DNA from: CAZQQU01 sp964595625
Lineage (GTDB): Bacteria > Bacteroidota > Bacteroidia > Flavobacteriales > Flavobacteriaceae
DNA length: 64,000 nucleotides
Assembly (NCBI GenBank): GCA_964595625.1
Contig: CAZQQU010000004.1
Coordinates: forward strand, 118,588-182,587
Direction: 5' to 3'
In this document: positions 25,701 through 34,300 of the stretch, in pieces
Layout: every line of letters begins with the position of its first letter
How positions within the stretch are numbered: the stretch's first letter is position 1
Notes under the pieces: model-generated
The model's database searches: none
Told to the model about the DNA's origin: nothing
Seen by the model: the letters and a program-made list of their open reading frames with translations, nothing else
Translations under genes and position numbers: made by a program

Positions 25701-27059
25701 AGGCAATGAACTCCATCTGGTCATCACTCGCATTCGAGAGGTAATAGGATCTACATCAGAAGGTATACTAACGGTTCCTACAGTAGGATTAGCACCAGCT
25801 GGTGAGGTATAGACCAATTCTCCGGAATCCTCAAAAGATCCATTCCCGTCAAAATCAATCCAAATTTTTACTCGTTGGCTACCAAAATTATGGGTGGCCG
25901 TAAAGTCATAAGTTTCACCTGCATTTACCGTTGCTACTAAATTAGGATCGGATGTAAAATCACCATATCCTCCGGGAGAACAACCCGAGCCTAAATGCTC
26001 CAAACCAGCATCTGTCATTATAAAATCGTCAATATCATCTCCCGAGGTACAACCTGTTGAAAATACCGGAATACAATAAGAAACTCCGCCTCCAATTTCA
26101 ACTGTATAATCATGGGTTTCTCCCCACAACCCTCCGGGAGTACAGGAGTCTTGAGGGGCAGAGTTCCATGTACCCATAACACGCATACGTGTTGTGATTG
26201 GATCTGCACCTGAAGGAATAACAATGTTTCCTACTGTAGTTGTACCACCCGAAGACGAAGTAAATAACAATTCTCCCGGATCTTCAAACGATCCATTCCC
26301 GTCAAAATCAATCCAAATCTTTAAAAACTGACCGCCAAAACCATGGGTGGCCGAAAAACTATACGTTTCTCCCGGCAATACAGTTGCTACTAAACTCGGA
26401 TCGGATGTAAAATCACCATATCCTCCGGGAGAACAACCCGAGCCTAAATGCTCCAAACCAGCATCTGTCATTATAAAATCGTCAATATCATCTCCCGAGG
26501 TACAACCTGTTGAAAATACCGGAATACAATAAGAAACTCCGCCTCCAATTTCAACTGTATAATCATGGGTTTCTCCCCACAACCCTCCGGGAGTACAGGA
26601 GTCTTGAGGGGCAGAGTTCCATGTACCCATAACACGCATACGTGTTGTGATTGGATCTGCACCTGAAGGAATAACAATGTTTCCTACTGTAGTTGTACCA
26701 CCCGAAGACGAAGTAAATAACAATTCTCCCGGATCTTCAAACGATCCATTCCCGTCAAAATCAATCCAAATCTTTAAAAACTGACCGCCAAAACCATGGG
26801 TGGCCGAAAAACTATACGTTTCTCCCGGCAATACAGTTGCTACTAAACTCGGATCGGATGTAAAATCACCATATCCTCCGGGAGAACAACCCGAGCCTAA
26901 ATGCTCCAAACCAGCATCTGCCATTACAAAATTGTCAATAGCATCTCCCGAGGTACAACCTGTAGCATAAACAGGGACACAATACTGAGCATTTGCTTGC
27001 CAAAAACTAAATAAAACCATCACCATGATGGTTAATAACGAAAAATAATTTTTCCTCAT
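22797..27059 (-). CDS. Modular T9SS-secreted protein A (three GEVED repeats plus four further modules)
   Basis: 1420 residues, no catalytic domain recognised. Order: signal peptide 1-25; three GEVED domains (about 26-176, 177-327, 328-478), the first two nearly identical; an F module 484-660 (starts CEIGQFNSRGDFEAAF); a P module 661-822 (DCEPGVMELPFDAS); an S module 823-975 (DCSSPVVDINQDES); an E module 980-1155 (DECTFETLSNGVEDG); a G module 1158-1335 (DPVGDCDEANERGTT); and a type A T9SS sorting domain from about 1345 (FSYYPNPASDVIYLQ to YQVIKK). Modules are joined by runs of 4-7 glycines. E and G are distant relatives of each other. GEVED domains are known as accessory domains of secreted proteins. 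The likely role is binding or adhesion at the cell surface; this is inference. Large parts are DNA-identical to genes B and C. Confidence 0.9.
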   Translation of the reverse strand: MRKNYFSLLTIMVMVLFSFWQANAQYCVPVYATGCTSGDAIDNFVMADAGLEHLGSGCSPGGYGDFTSDPSLVATVLPGETYSFSATHGFGGQFLKIWIDFDGNGSFEDPGELLFTSSSGGTTTVGNIVIPSGADPITTRMRVMGTWNSAPQDSCTPGGLWGETHDYTVEIGGGVSYCIPVFSTGCTSGDDIDDFIMTDAGLEHLGSGCSPGGYGDFTSDPSLVATVLPGETYSFSATHGFGGQFLKIWIDFDGNGSFEDPGELLFTSSSGGTTTVGNIVIPSGADPITTRMRVMGTWNSAPQDSCTPGGLWGETHDYTVEIGGGVSYCIPVFSTGCTSGDDIDDFIMTDAGLEHLGSGCSPGGYGDFTSDPNLVATVNAGETYDFTATHNFGSQRVKIWIDFDGNGSFEDSGELVYTSPAGANPTVGTVSIPSDVDPITSRMRVMTRWSSLPSDSCDAGGAWGEAHDYTIVIEAGGGGGGCEIGQFNSRGDFEAAFGGTLNLEDFAGGPGALVGCDGPINNSGNSCFPAGEILPGISITSSTPGELDPLVFLPAGSFGNTIDMVGSNQFTSFTIIEFPDGNVDSFGFDVQAFLGGGNIDIRIYGATSGLLNTYTINATSQVFFGYVASEILDRVELEDLTGANVELIGNLAFGLCGGGGGDCEPGVMELPFDASYNQFAGNMFDVAAIGGEDVIIEGFDVNIDPGTATIAVYYREGTYVGFENSSAGWTLLGTEVVTSAGENMPTHVEIGGVTIPDGETYGFYVSVTDYDVSGVSMNYTDGNNTFTDSFVEVSLGAGKGSPDFLGATFAGRIWNGNIYYCAGEGGGGGDCSSPVVDINQDESNTCMALISQTGIAQSFTAESSMSAGAGFMFTTTVAAGQTLEVGLWDNLPNAGGVLLTSGSVTTPGGDAWVDVFWDTPASTTIGDMYYLVVEGTVLECMAGTTYDSYPGGHLYANAGYGPFPDWDYTFRHYGCEGGGGGGGDECTFETLSNGVEDGTPNSLYGTANDFIVPADETFMMEQVVVPILTSPGTTILYADLTYFDNSASNLPGATLGSENGITPTSQDIIGSAFGFDVREVVLDITPFTFEAGATDTNFWVQVHTPNSGGSATYWESNTSGPVLGYPTAGFDGAVWSYTWGSNYDGVFQYNGDCSGSGGGGNDPVGDCDEANERGTTIVDGLNCSANSTYKTANDLTVPADKDFHLEQIRANILSIGNITDVDIYYYDNSGTLPGAQIGSELGIVPSAQNHTGSAFGYDVYEIILDIPTYIFAGQTGSTTTYWIELSVDNTSSSGTIFWELTNENSQGNPAALFDGGWMVWDPTMDGVYLWGGNCVEIISSEEMTISGFSYYPNPASDVIYLQADQIIDSVDLYNVLGQQVLSQSVHGQSSQLDVSGLASGTYLMTVHSEGSLHTYQVIKK
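22909..23504 (-). repeat. 596-bp block identical to 27650-28245 (G module and start of sorting domain)
   Basis: Bases 22909-23504 of gene A and 27650-28245 of gene B are the same at a constant offset of 4741; I compared them line by line and saw no difference. Both borders are sharp: the sorting-domain tails differ on one side and the codons around the GLNCS region on the other. The equivalent part of gene C is clearly diverged. Confidence 0.9.
23761..24464 (-). repeat. 704-bp block identical to 32304-33007 (E module end plus S module core)
   Basis: Gene A 23761-24464 and gene C 32304-33007 match without visible change at an offset of 8543. The block crosses the glycine linker, so it unites the N-terminal two thirds of the E module with the S module core. 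The C-terminal third of the E module, just outside, is diverged. Confidence 0.88.
24131..25030 (-). repeat. About 900-bp block identical to 28647-29546 (S plus P modules)
   Basis: Gene A 24131-25030 and gene B 28647-29546 match at a constant offset of 4516, with no change seen up to the codon that makes Tyr in A and Phe in B near the start of the P module. The first 334 bases (24131-24464) are also present unchanged twice in gene C. Confidence 0.88.
25945..26920 (-). repeat. Perfect 453-bp tandem repeat encoding GEVED domains
   Basis: Bases 25945-26467 reappear at 26398-26920, a shift of 453 bases (151 codons). The repeated unit is one GEVED domain plus linker. The third, C-terminal GEVED copy (25650-25940) has diverged to a related but different sequence. 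Confidence 0.9.
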
Positions 27060-27537
27060 AACTTAATCTATTTTATTATTTAAATATCTTACGTAAAAAT
27101 AAGAAATTAATTCATAAAAAAATAAATACATACAGTTTTATCTTAATCTTCCAATGATTTTATTGTACATTATATATTTATTTATCACAATCAACTGAAT
27201 AAAATCAAATAATTAAAAAATAAAACCCTCAAAAAAAACCTTTAAAATGAGTATTAAAATCAACAATTCTTAAATAAGACCAAATACAGTTAATTTTTTA
27301 AAAAAATAAAAGTATATCTGCTGAAAATCTTCTATTTGATAAAAAATCCGTTGTAGATAATTTTAACACTTATTTAGAATCAATATTTTTTATTAATTAA
27401 CCCTAAAATTAATACTCATTTATATCTTGAGTTATTTATTATAAAATATCTATGACCAGTCGGTAATTTAGAAATAAAAAAACCGTCTCCCGGAGGAGAC
27501 GGCTTTCTCATTAAACAATTTACTTATTTAATCATGA
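27060..27537 (-). promoter_or_regulatory. AT-rich gap upstream of protein A with -7 box at 27094-27101
   Basis: This 478-base gap holds no gene. On the minus strand TATTTTTA (27094-27101) lies 34 bases before the ATG of protein A and matches the -7 boxes of pth and lptD. The far end holds the terminator of protein B. The middle (about 27110-27470) is extremely AT-rich with no structure that I can name. Confidence 0.45.
27474..27501 (-). terminator. Rho-independent terminator after modular protein B
   Basis: Minus strand: stem CCGTCTCC / GGAGACGG (arms 27483-27490 and 27495-27502) with loop TCCG, followed by seven or more T. The same element ends gene C at 31277-31302, one loop base apart. 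Confidence 0.85.
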
Positions 27538-27684
27538 TTACATTTTAATCACCTGATAGGTATGTAAAGTTCCTTCACTTTCTACGCTCATCAAGTACGT
27601 TCCGGCAGCCAAGCCTGATACGTCTAATTGAGACGACTGTGCTTTCACTGACTGACTTAATACTTGTTGACCTAATACGTTGTA
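27478..27684 (-). repeat. 3' tail block shared with 31277-31483 (sorting-domain tail, stop, terminator)
   Basis: The last 45 codons or so, the stop, the untranslated gap and the terminator of gene B match gene C at an offset of 3799 with only a handful of base changes. Gene A is clearly different here. One change turns the last codon of B from Lys to Met. Confidence 0.85.
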
Positions 27685-30600
27685 AAGGTCTACACTATCT
27701 ATTATTTGATCGGCTTGTAGATAAATAACATCGCTAGCCGGGTTGGGATAGTAGCTAAAGCCGGAAATTGTCATCTCCTCTGAGCTGATAATCTCAACAC
27801 AGTTTCCACCCCATAGATAAACACCATCCATAGTCGGATCCCATACCATCCAACCGCCATCAAATAAAGCTGCCGGGTTTCCTTGAGAATTCTCATTGGT
27901 AAGTTCCCAGAATATAGTACCTGATGAACTCGTGTTATCTACAGATAACTCAATCCAATACGTAGTGGTGGAACCGGTTTGACCAGCAAATATATAGGTA
28001 GGAATGTCTAATATGATCTCATAAACATCATAACCAAAAGCACTACCGGTATGATTTTGAGCCGAAGGAACTATGCCCAACTCAGAACCTATTTGGGCTC
28101 CGGGTAACGTACCACTGTTATCGTAATAATAAATATCTACATCCGTAATATTTCCTATAGAAAGTATATTGGCACGGATTTGCTCTAAGTGGAAATCTTT
28201 ATCGGCTGGTACAGTCAGGTCATTAGCTGTCTTATAGGTGCTGTTGACCGAACAATTTAATCCATCTACAATCGTTGTACCACGCTCATTGGCCTCATCA
28301 CAGTCACCGACTGGATCATTACCGCCACTGCCGTCGCACATCAAATCTTCATGAATTGCTTCGGTACCTCCTGTTAATGTACCAGAAGCGACAACTGTTC
28401 CACCAGCAGTTACTGTATAACTGGGTGTGTTGTCATTAAAAGTTCCTATAGCTTCTATGGTAAAGGTCAAGGGTCCATCACCGGCCATGATGGTTTGTAC
28501 ATCGTCATAAGGAGTAGAGACGTAAGGCCCACCCGATAATAATACCGTTGCACCATCTAACAACTGCCAAGACACCTCGTCGCCAAAGTTTCCGGAGTTA
28601 TCAAACACGTGTACCTCCCATTCGCAGTCTCCACCACCACCGCCGCCTTCGCAGCCGTAATGTCTAAAGGTGTAATCCCAATCTGGAAACGGCCCGTAAC
28701 CCGCATTAGCGTATAAATGTCCTCCGGGGTACGAATCGTAAGTGGTACCAGCCATACATTCTAACACAGTTCCTTCGACGACTAAATAATACATGTCACC
28801 AATAGTTGTTGATGCAGGAGTATCCCAAAACACATCCACCCAAGCATCACCACCGGGAGTAGTTACCGAACCGCTGGTTAATAACACTCCACCTGCATTG
28901 GGTAAATTATCCCATAGACCGACTTCAAGTGTTTGTCCGGCTGCCACGGTAGTAGTAAACATAAATCCGGCACCGGCTGACATAGATGATTCAGCTGTAA
29001 AAGACTGGGCGATACCTGTTTGACTAATTAAGGCCATACATGTATTAGACTCATCTTGGTTGATATCTACTACCGGTGAAGAACAATCACCGCCTCCACC
29101 GCCTTCGCCGGCACAGTAGTAGATATTACCATTCCAGATACGGCCAGCAAAAGTAGCGCCTAGAAAATCAGGGCTTCCTTTACCTGCACCTAAGCTTACT
29201 TCTACAAAACTATCTGTAAATGTATTGTTACCATCGGTATAATTCATAGAAACACCACTCACATCGTAATCTGTTACAGAAACATAAAAACCATAGGTTT
29301 CGCCGTCTGGAATAGTTACTCCCCCTATTTCAACATGAGTAGGCATATTTTCTCCGGCACTAGTCACCACTTCGGTTCCTAAAAGAGTCCATCCGGCCGA
29401 GCTGTTTTCAAAACCAACATAGGTGCCTTCTCGATAATATACAGCAATGGTTGCCGTACCGGGATCTATATTGACATCAAATCCTTCGATAATTACATCT
29501 TCACCACCGATGGCAGCTACATCAAACATATTTCCCGCAAACTGGTTAAAGGAGGCATCAAAAGGTAATTCCATAACACCGGGCTCACAATCTCCACCAC
29601 CACCGGAACTGTCGCCAATAATAGACATCCAAGCCACTTGGGTAAGTTCTCCGGGAACAATTGAGCCAACTAATGTGGATAATCCGGTGGCTAAATTTAC
29701 CGTGCGCAGTTCTGCATCAAAGGTTAAATTATTAAAGGCTGACATATACATAGTGTTGGTACTAGTATCAAAGCCCATTCCCTGTCCAAAATTAGCTTGG
29801 AAACCTAAACTACCGATAACTGTTGCAGCTCCCGTAGCCGGGTTAATAGAATACAAATTACTATTGGATACTATATTGGTCTCATAGGTGTAAAAGTTAC
29901 CACTGTCATCAATACCTAATGCCAGTGCAAAATCACCTGCAGGTATGCCCATATTTCCTATCAAAGTTACCGATGGACCTGCGGGATTCACACTGTATAA
30001 ATGGCCACCGCTTCCTTCACCTCGTACAGCCCAAAGGCTATTATCAACCGGATTGAACTCCAATCCGGTGATGTCACTCACACCCACATTACCCAAAAGA
30101 GTATAGGTGCCGCTGGGAACATCTATCTGGTACATATTACCGATATTGTCAATGGCGTATCCCAAGGTAGGATCATTATGACTAATAGCTCCCGCTCCCT
30201 CAAATCCGGAGGTTCCTGACCCCCCACTAACAGTATTAAAAACAGAAGGATCTGCTAAATCAAAGTTTCCAAAGCCATAGGCTGCAGCCTCAAAGCCGTA
30301 AGCGACTGGATCACCACCGCCGCCACCGCTAGTTTGTAATATTTCAACTTCCCAACCTAAATAGGCAACCACTGCTGAAGCCCAAAATTCAAAGTGAAAA
30401 TTGCCCGAAGTGGCAGTAAAAATAGTAGAACCATGGGAGGCAATCATATCGGCTAAAAGAATATCCCCGGCGTTCATTCCTCCTGAACTGTTGTCGTACA
30501 ACAACACCCCAGAAGTATCGGTGCCGTCATAGATTCTCAACCAATCGAAAGTTGCAAAAACACTAAAGTCGAGAAACTCTATTTGAGAAACTCCGGCCAA

Positions 30601-31020
30601 GGTAGTATATGTAGCACAACCACAGTTTATATAATCACCGGGTCCGTCATAACTGGGATAAGGAGATCCTCCGGGACCGCCCGTATCAAAGAAAAGGTCT
30701 CCCACTGCGGGTTCAAAAACTTCTGTAGCACCGGCTGTAGGTATCCAATCAGCCTCTCCGCCACGGGTCCCATATGCTTCTTTTTTCTTTTGCGCACGCA
30801 TTAAAGAAATTTCTAAGGGGGTGAAAAATTCGGTAATCTCCCCCGTCTGTGGTCCTAAATTATCATATTTAGTATATAAATCGTTTAAATCAATTCCGGA
30901 ATTGCTCTTCTGTGTCAACTGCTCTTGAGCAGCCAATTCTTCAGCAATTGTAGATTGATTATTTTGTCCAACAGCAACAATATAAGCCATTGAAATCAAC
31001 AACAAAGTAATTTTTCTCAT
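27538..31020 (-). CDS. Modular T9SS-secreted protein B (CUB-like domain, propeller, P, S, W and G modules)
   Basis: 1160 residues. Signal peptide about 1-18; a short conserved propiece with EITEFFTPLEISLMRAQ; a CUB-like domain at about 95-234 (FDTGG, YINCGC, FDWLRIYDG, GWEVEIL); a propeller-like or DUF4394-like repeat domain at about 240-470 (VGYAIDNIGNMYQIDVPSG and FNPVDNSLWAV). Then a P module 477-638, an S module 643-790, a W module 797-895 found only here (DCEWEVHVFDNSGNFGDE), a G module 900-1075 and a type A T9SS sorting domain 1085-1160. Glycine linkers join the modules. No catalytic residues were recognised. The P and S modules are identical in DNA to gene A, the tail matches gene C. 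The last residue is Met where A and C have Lys. Probably a surface or secreted binding protein. Confidence 0.9.
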   Translation of the reverse strand: MRKITLLLISMAYIVAVGQNNQSTIAEELAAQEQLTQKSNSGIDLNDLYTKYDNLGPQTGEITEFFTPLEISLMRAQKKKEAYGTRGGEADWIPTAGATEVFEPAVGDLFFDTGGPGGSPYPSYDGPGDYINCGCATYTTLAGVSQIEFLDFSVFATFDWLRIYDGTDTSGVLLYDNSSGGMNAGDILLADMIASHGSTIFTATSGNFHFEFWASAVVAYLGWEVEILQTSGGGGGDPVAYGFEAAAYGFGNFDLADPSVFNTVSGGSGTSGFEGAGAISHNDPTLGYAIDNIGNMYQIDVPSGTYTLLGNVGVSDITGLEFNPVDNSLWAVRGEGSGGHLYSVNPAGPSVTLIGNMGIPAGDFALALGIDDSGNFYTYETNIVSNSNLYSINPATGAATVIGSLGFQANFGQGMGFDTSTNTMYMSAFNNLTFDAELRTVNLATGLSTLVGSIVPGELTQVAWMSIIGDSSGGGGDCEPGVMELPFDASFNQFAGNMFDVAAIGGEDVIIEGFDVNIDPGTATIAVYYREGTYVGFENSSAGWTLLGTEVVTSAGENMPTHVEIGGVTIPDGETYGFYVSVTDYDVSGVSMNYTDGNNTFTDSFVEVSLGAGKGSPDFLGATFAGRIWNGNIYYCAGEGGGGGDCSSPVVDINQDESNTCMALISQTGIAQSFTAESSMSAGAGFMFTTTVAAGQTLEVGLWDNLPNAGGVLLTSGSVTTPGGDAWVDVFWDTPASTTIGDMYYLVVEGTVLECMAGTTYDSYPGGHLYANAGYGPFPDWDYTFRHYGCEGGGGGGDCEWEVHVFDNSGNFGDEVSWQLLDGATVLLSGGPYVSTPYDDVQTIMAGDGPLTFTIEAIGTFNDNTPSYTVTAGGTVVASGTLTGGTEAIHEDLMCDGSGGNDPVGDCDEANERGTTIVDGLNCSVNSTYKTANDLTVPADKDFHLEQIRANILSIGNITDVDIYYYDNSGTLPGAQIGSELGIVPSAQNHTGSAFGYDVYEIILDIPTYIFAGQTGSTTTYWIELSVDNTSSSGTIFWELTNENSQGNPAALFDGGWMVWDPTMDGVYLWGGNCVEIISSEEMTISGFSYYPNPASDVIYLQADQIIDSVDLYNVLGQQVLSQSVKAQSSQLDVSGLAAGTYLMSVESEGTLHTYQVIKM

Positions 31021-31336
31021 AGGTAATTATATTTAAACTTTGTGATAAAGTTAGCAAAATAAATTATCATAAATATAAAAATATTGTTTTTTTAATATTT
31101 AATAGTAATCACACGCTTTCCCAAACATATTTTTAATCAAAATTTTGGCTTTATTAAGTGTTTTACTCTTTTAACAAAAATACCCAACAAAGAAATTCAT
31201 ATTTTCAAAGAAATCATTGAAACTTAGAACCTCTTCCCAAAACAACTCAAAAAATAATTTTGAATTACACTAATAAAAAAACCGTCTCCCGAAGGAGACG
31301 GCTTTCTCATTAAACAATTTACTTATTTAATTATGA
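31021..31336. other. Gap between genes B and C (316 bases), no gene
   Basis: Very AT-rich. On the minus strand there are weak -7-like boxes close to the start of gene B (for example TAACTTTA near 31046-31053). The far end carries the terminator of gene C. Nothing else could be recognised. Confidence 0.6.
31277..31302 (-). terminator. Rho-independent terminator after modular protein C
   Basis: Minus strand: stem CCGTCTCC / GGAGACGG with loop TTCG, followed by a T run. Nearly identical to the terminator of gene B, as part of the shared 3' block. Confidence 0.85.
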
Positions 31337-34300
31337 TTACTTTTTAATCACTTGATAGGTATGTAAAGTACCTTCACTTTCTACGCTCATCAAGTACGTT
31401 CCGGCAGCCAAGCCTGATACGTCTAATTGAGACGACTGTGCTTTCACTGACTGACTTAATACTTGTTGACCTAATACGTTGTATAGGCCTACACTATCTA
31501 TTATTTGATCGGCTTGTAGATAAATAACATCACTAGCCGGATTCGGATAGTAGCTAAATCCAATAAACGGTGCCTCTTCTGAGTTTACTATTACAGGCTC
31601 ACAGTTTCCGCCCCATAGATAAACACCATCAGCCGATGGATCCCAAATTGACCAACCACCATTATTAAAAGCAGTGGCATATCCTACAGAGTTCTCGTTT
31701 GTAACTTCCCAAAATATTGAAGTTGAAGAACTCACGTTGCTCACTTCTAATCCTATCCAGTAAGTCGTAGTTGATCCCATTTGTCCTGCAAAAATGTAAG
31801 TAGGTACATCCAAGGTAATTTCGATTACATCATACCCAAAAGCACTTCCAACAACAGTTTGGCTAGTAGGTACTACTCCCATTTCTGAAGCTATTTGTGT
31901 TCCAGGTAAACTAGAGGTACTATTGTCGTAGTAAACCACATTAACCTCAGTAATATCTCCTACTGAAAGGATATTAGCACGGATTTGCTCTAAGTGGAAA
32001 TCAAAATCTGCAGGTACAGTGATATCGTTTGCCACTTTAAATCCACCTCCTATAGAACAGTTTAATCCATCTAAAACAGCTCCTATACGGGCATTCTCCT
32101 CATCACAGTCACCTACAGGGCCACCGCCACCACCGGACCCAGAACAGTCTCCGTTGTATTGGAAAACACCATCGTAGTTAGCTCCCCAAGCATAGCTCCA
32201 TGTGGCACCGTCAAAGCCGGCTGTTGGATATCCTAAAATAGGACCTGAGTTGTTAGACTCCCAATAAGTAGCTGAGCCGGAAGAATTAGGGGTATGTATT
32301 TGAACCCAGAAATTGGTGTCGGTTGCTCCAGCTTCAAAGGTAAAGGGAGTAATATCTAAAACCACCTCACGTACATCAAATCCAAAGGCACTACCTATGA
32401 TATCTTGCGAGGTAGGAGTAATTCCGTTTTCAGAACCCAACGTAGCTCCGGGTAAGTTAGAAGCACTGTTGTCAAAGTAGGTTAAATCAGCATACAATAT
32501 AGTAGTTCCGGGAGAAGTTAAGATTGGAACTACCACTTGTTCCATCATAAAGGTCTCATCAGCGGGAACGATAAAGTCATTAGCCGTGCCGTACAATGAG
32601 TTCGGTGTTCCATCTTCTACTCCATTTGAAAGAGTTTCGAAAGTACACTCGTCTCCACCGCCTCCGCCGCCGCCTTCGCAGCCGTAATGTCTAAAGGTGT
32701 AATCCCAATCTGGAAACGGCCCGTAACCCGCATTAGCGTATAAATGTCCTCCGGGGTACGAATCGTAAGTGGTACCAGCCATACATTCTAACACAGTTCC
32801 TTCGACGACTAAATAATACATGTCACCAATAGTTGTTGATGCAGGAGTATCCCAAAACACATCCACCCAAGCATCACCACCGGGAGTAGTTACCGAACCG
32901 CTGGTTAATAACACTCCACCTGCATTGGGTAAATTATCCCATAGACCGACTTCAAGTGTTTGTCCGGCTGCCACGGTAGTAGTAAACATAAATCCGGCAC
33001 CGGCTGAAGTATCTGATTCAGCTGTAAAAGACTGAGCAATGCCCTGTTGGCTAATAGTCGCCATACAAGTATTTGACTCGTCTTGGTCGATATCTACGGT
33101 CGGTGAAGAACAGTCTCCCCCACCACCACCGCCTTCGCAGCCGTAATGTCTAAAGGTGTAATCCCAATCTGGAAACGGCCCGTAACCCGCATTAGCGTAT
33201 AAATGTCCTCCGGGGTACGAATCGTAAGTGGTACCAGCCATACATTCTAACACAGTTCCTTCGACGACTAAATAATACATGTCACCAATAGTTGTTGATG
33301 CAGGAGTATCCCAAAACACATCCACCCAAGCATCACCACCGGGAGTAGTTACCGAACCGCTGGTTAATAACACTCCACCTGCATTGGGTAAATTATCCCA
33401 TAGACCGACTTCAAGTGTTTGTCCGGCTGCCACGGTAGTAGTAAACATAAATCCGGCACCGGCTGAAGTATCTGATTCAGCTGTAAAAGACTGAGCAATG
33501 CCCTGTTGGCTAATAGTCGCCATACAAGTATTTGACTCGTCTTGGTCGATATCTACGGTCGGTGAAGAACAGTCTCCCCCACCACCACCGCCTTCGCAGC
33601 CGTAATGTCTAAAGGTATAATCATAATTTGGGAAAGGAGTGTATCCAGCATTCGCATATAAATGTCCACCGGCATAAGAATCGAAAGAAGTACCAGAGAT
33701 ACATGTAGTCACGGTTCCCTCAACGACTAAGTAGTACATATCACCAACAGCGGTAGAGGTAGCAGTAGTCCAAAAAACATCTACCCAGGTTTCGCCACCG
33801 GCAGTAGTAGTTGATCCACTAGCTAACACCACACCTCCGTTAGTTGGAAGTTCGTCGTATAAGTAAATTTCAAGTACTTGTCCTCCAGAAACTGGTCCGT
33901 TAAACTTCAAGCCGGCACCGGCAGACATCGGTGATTCAGCTGTGAAGGATTGAGCAATACCTTGTTGGCTAATAGTAGCCATACACGTATTTTCTTGGTC
34001 TTGGTTAATATCAACCGTCGGTGAAGAACAGTCTCCCCCACCGCCACCGCTGGAGCCAACAAATGAAACCCAGCCCATTTGTACTAAATTAACAGTATCA
34101 ATATAACCAATTAAAGTAGTAGCTCCGGTGGTTAGGTTTACCGAGCGGATTTCTGTATTAAAACTTGTTAAGTTAAAAGCAGCCATATACATGGTACCGG
34201 TAGCAGCGTCCCAATCCATTCCTTGACCAAAGTTGGCATCAAAACCTATATTGCCAATTAAAGTTGCTACTCCGGTCGATAAATTAATGGAGAAAAGTTG

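Noticed and set aside
26018..26677. Two identical minus-strand reading frames of 68 codons in the GEVED region, and identical 71-76 codon plus-strand frames in the S modules
   Set aside because: They are other-frame shadows of the repeated modules; their identity only reflects the DNA repeats.
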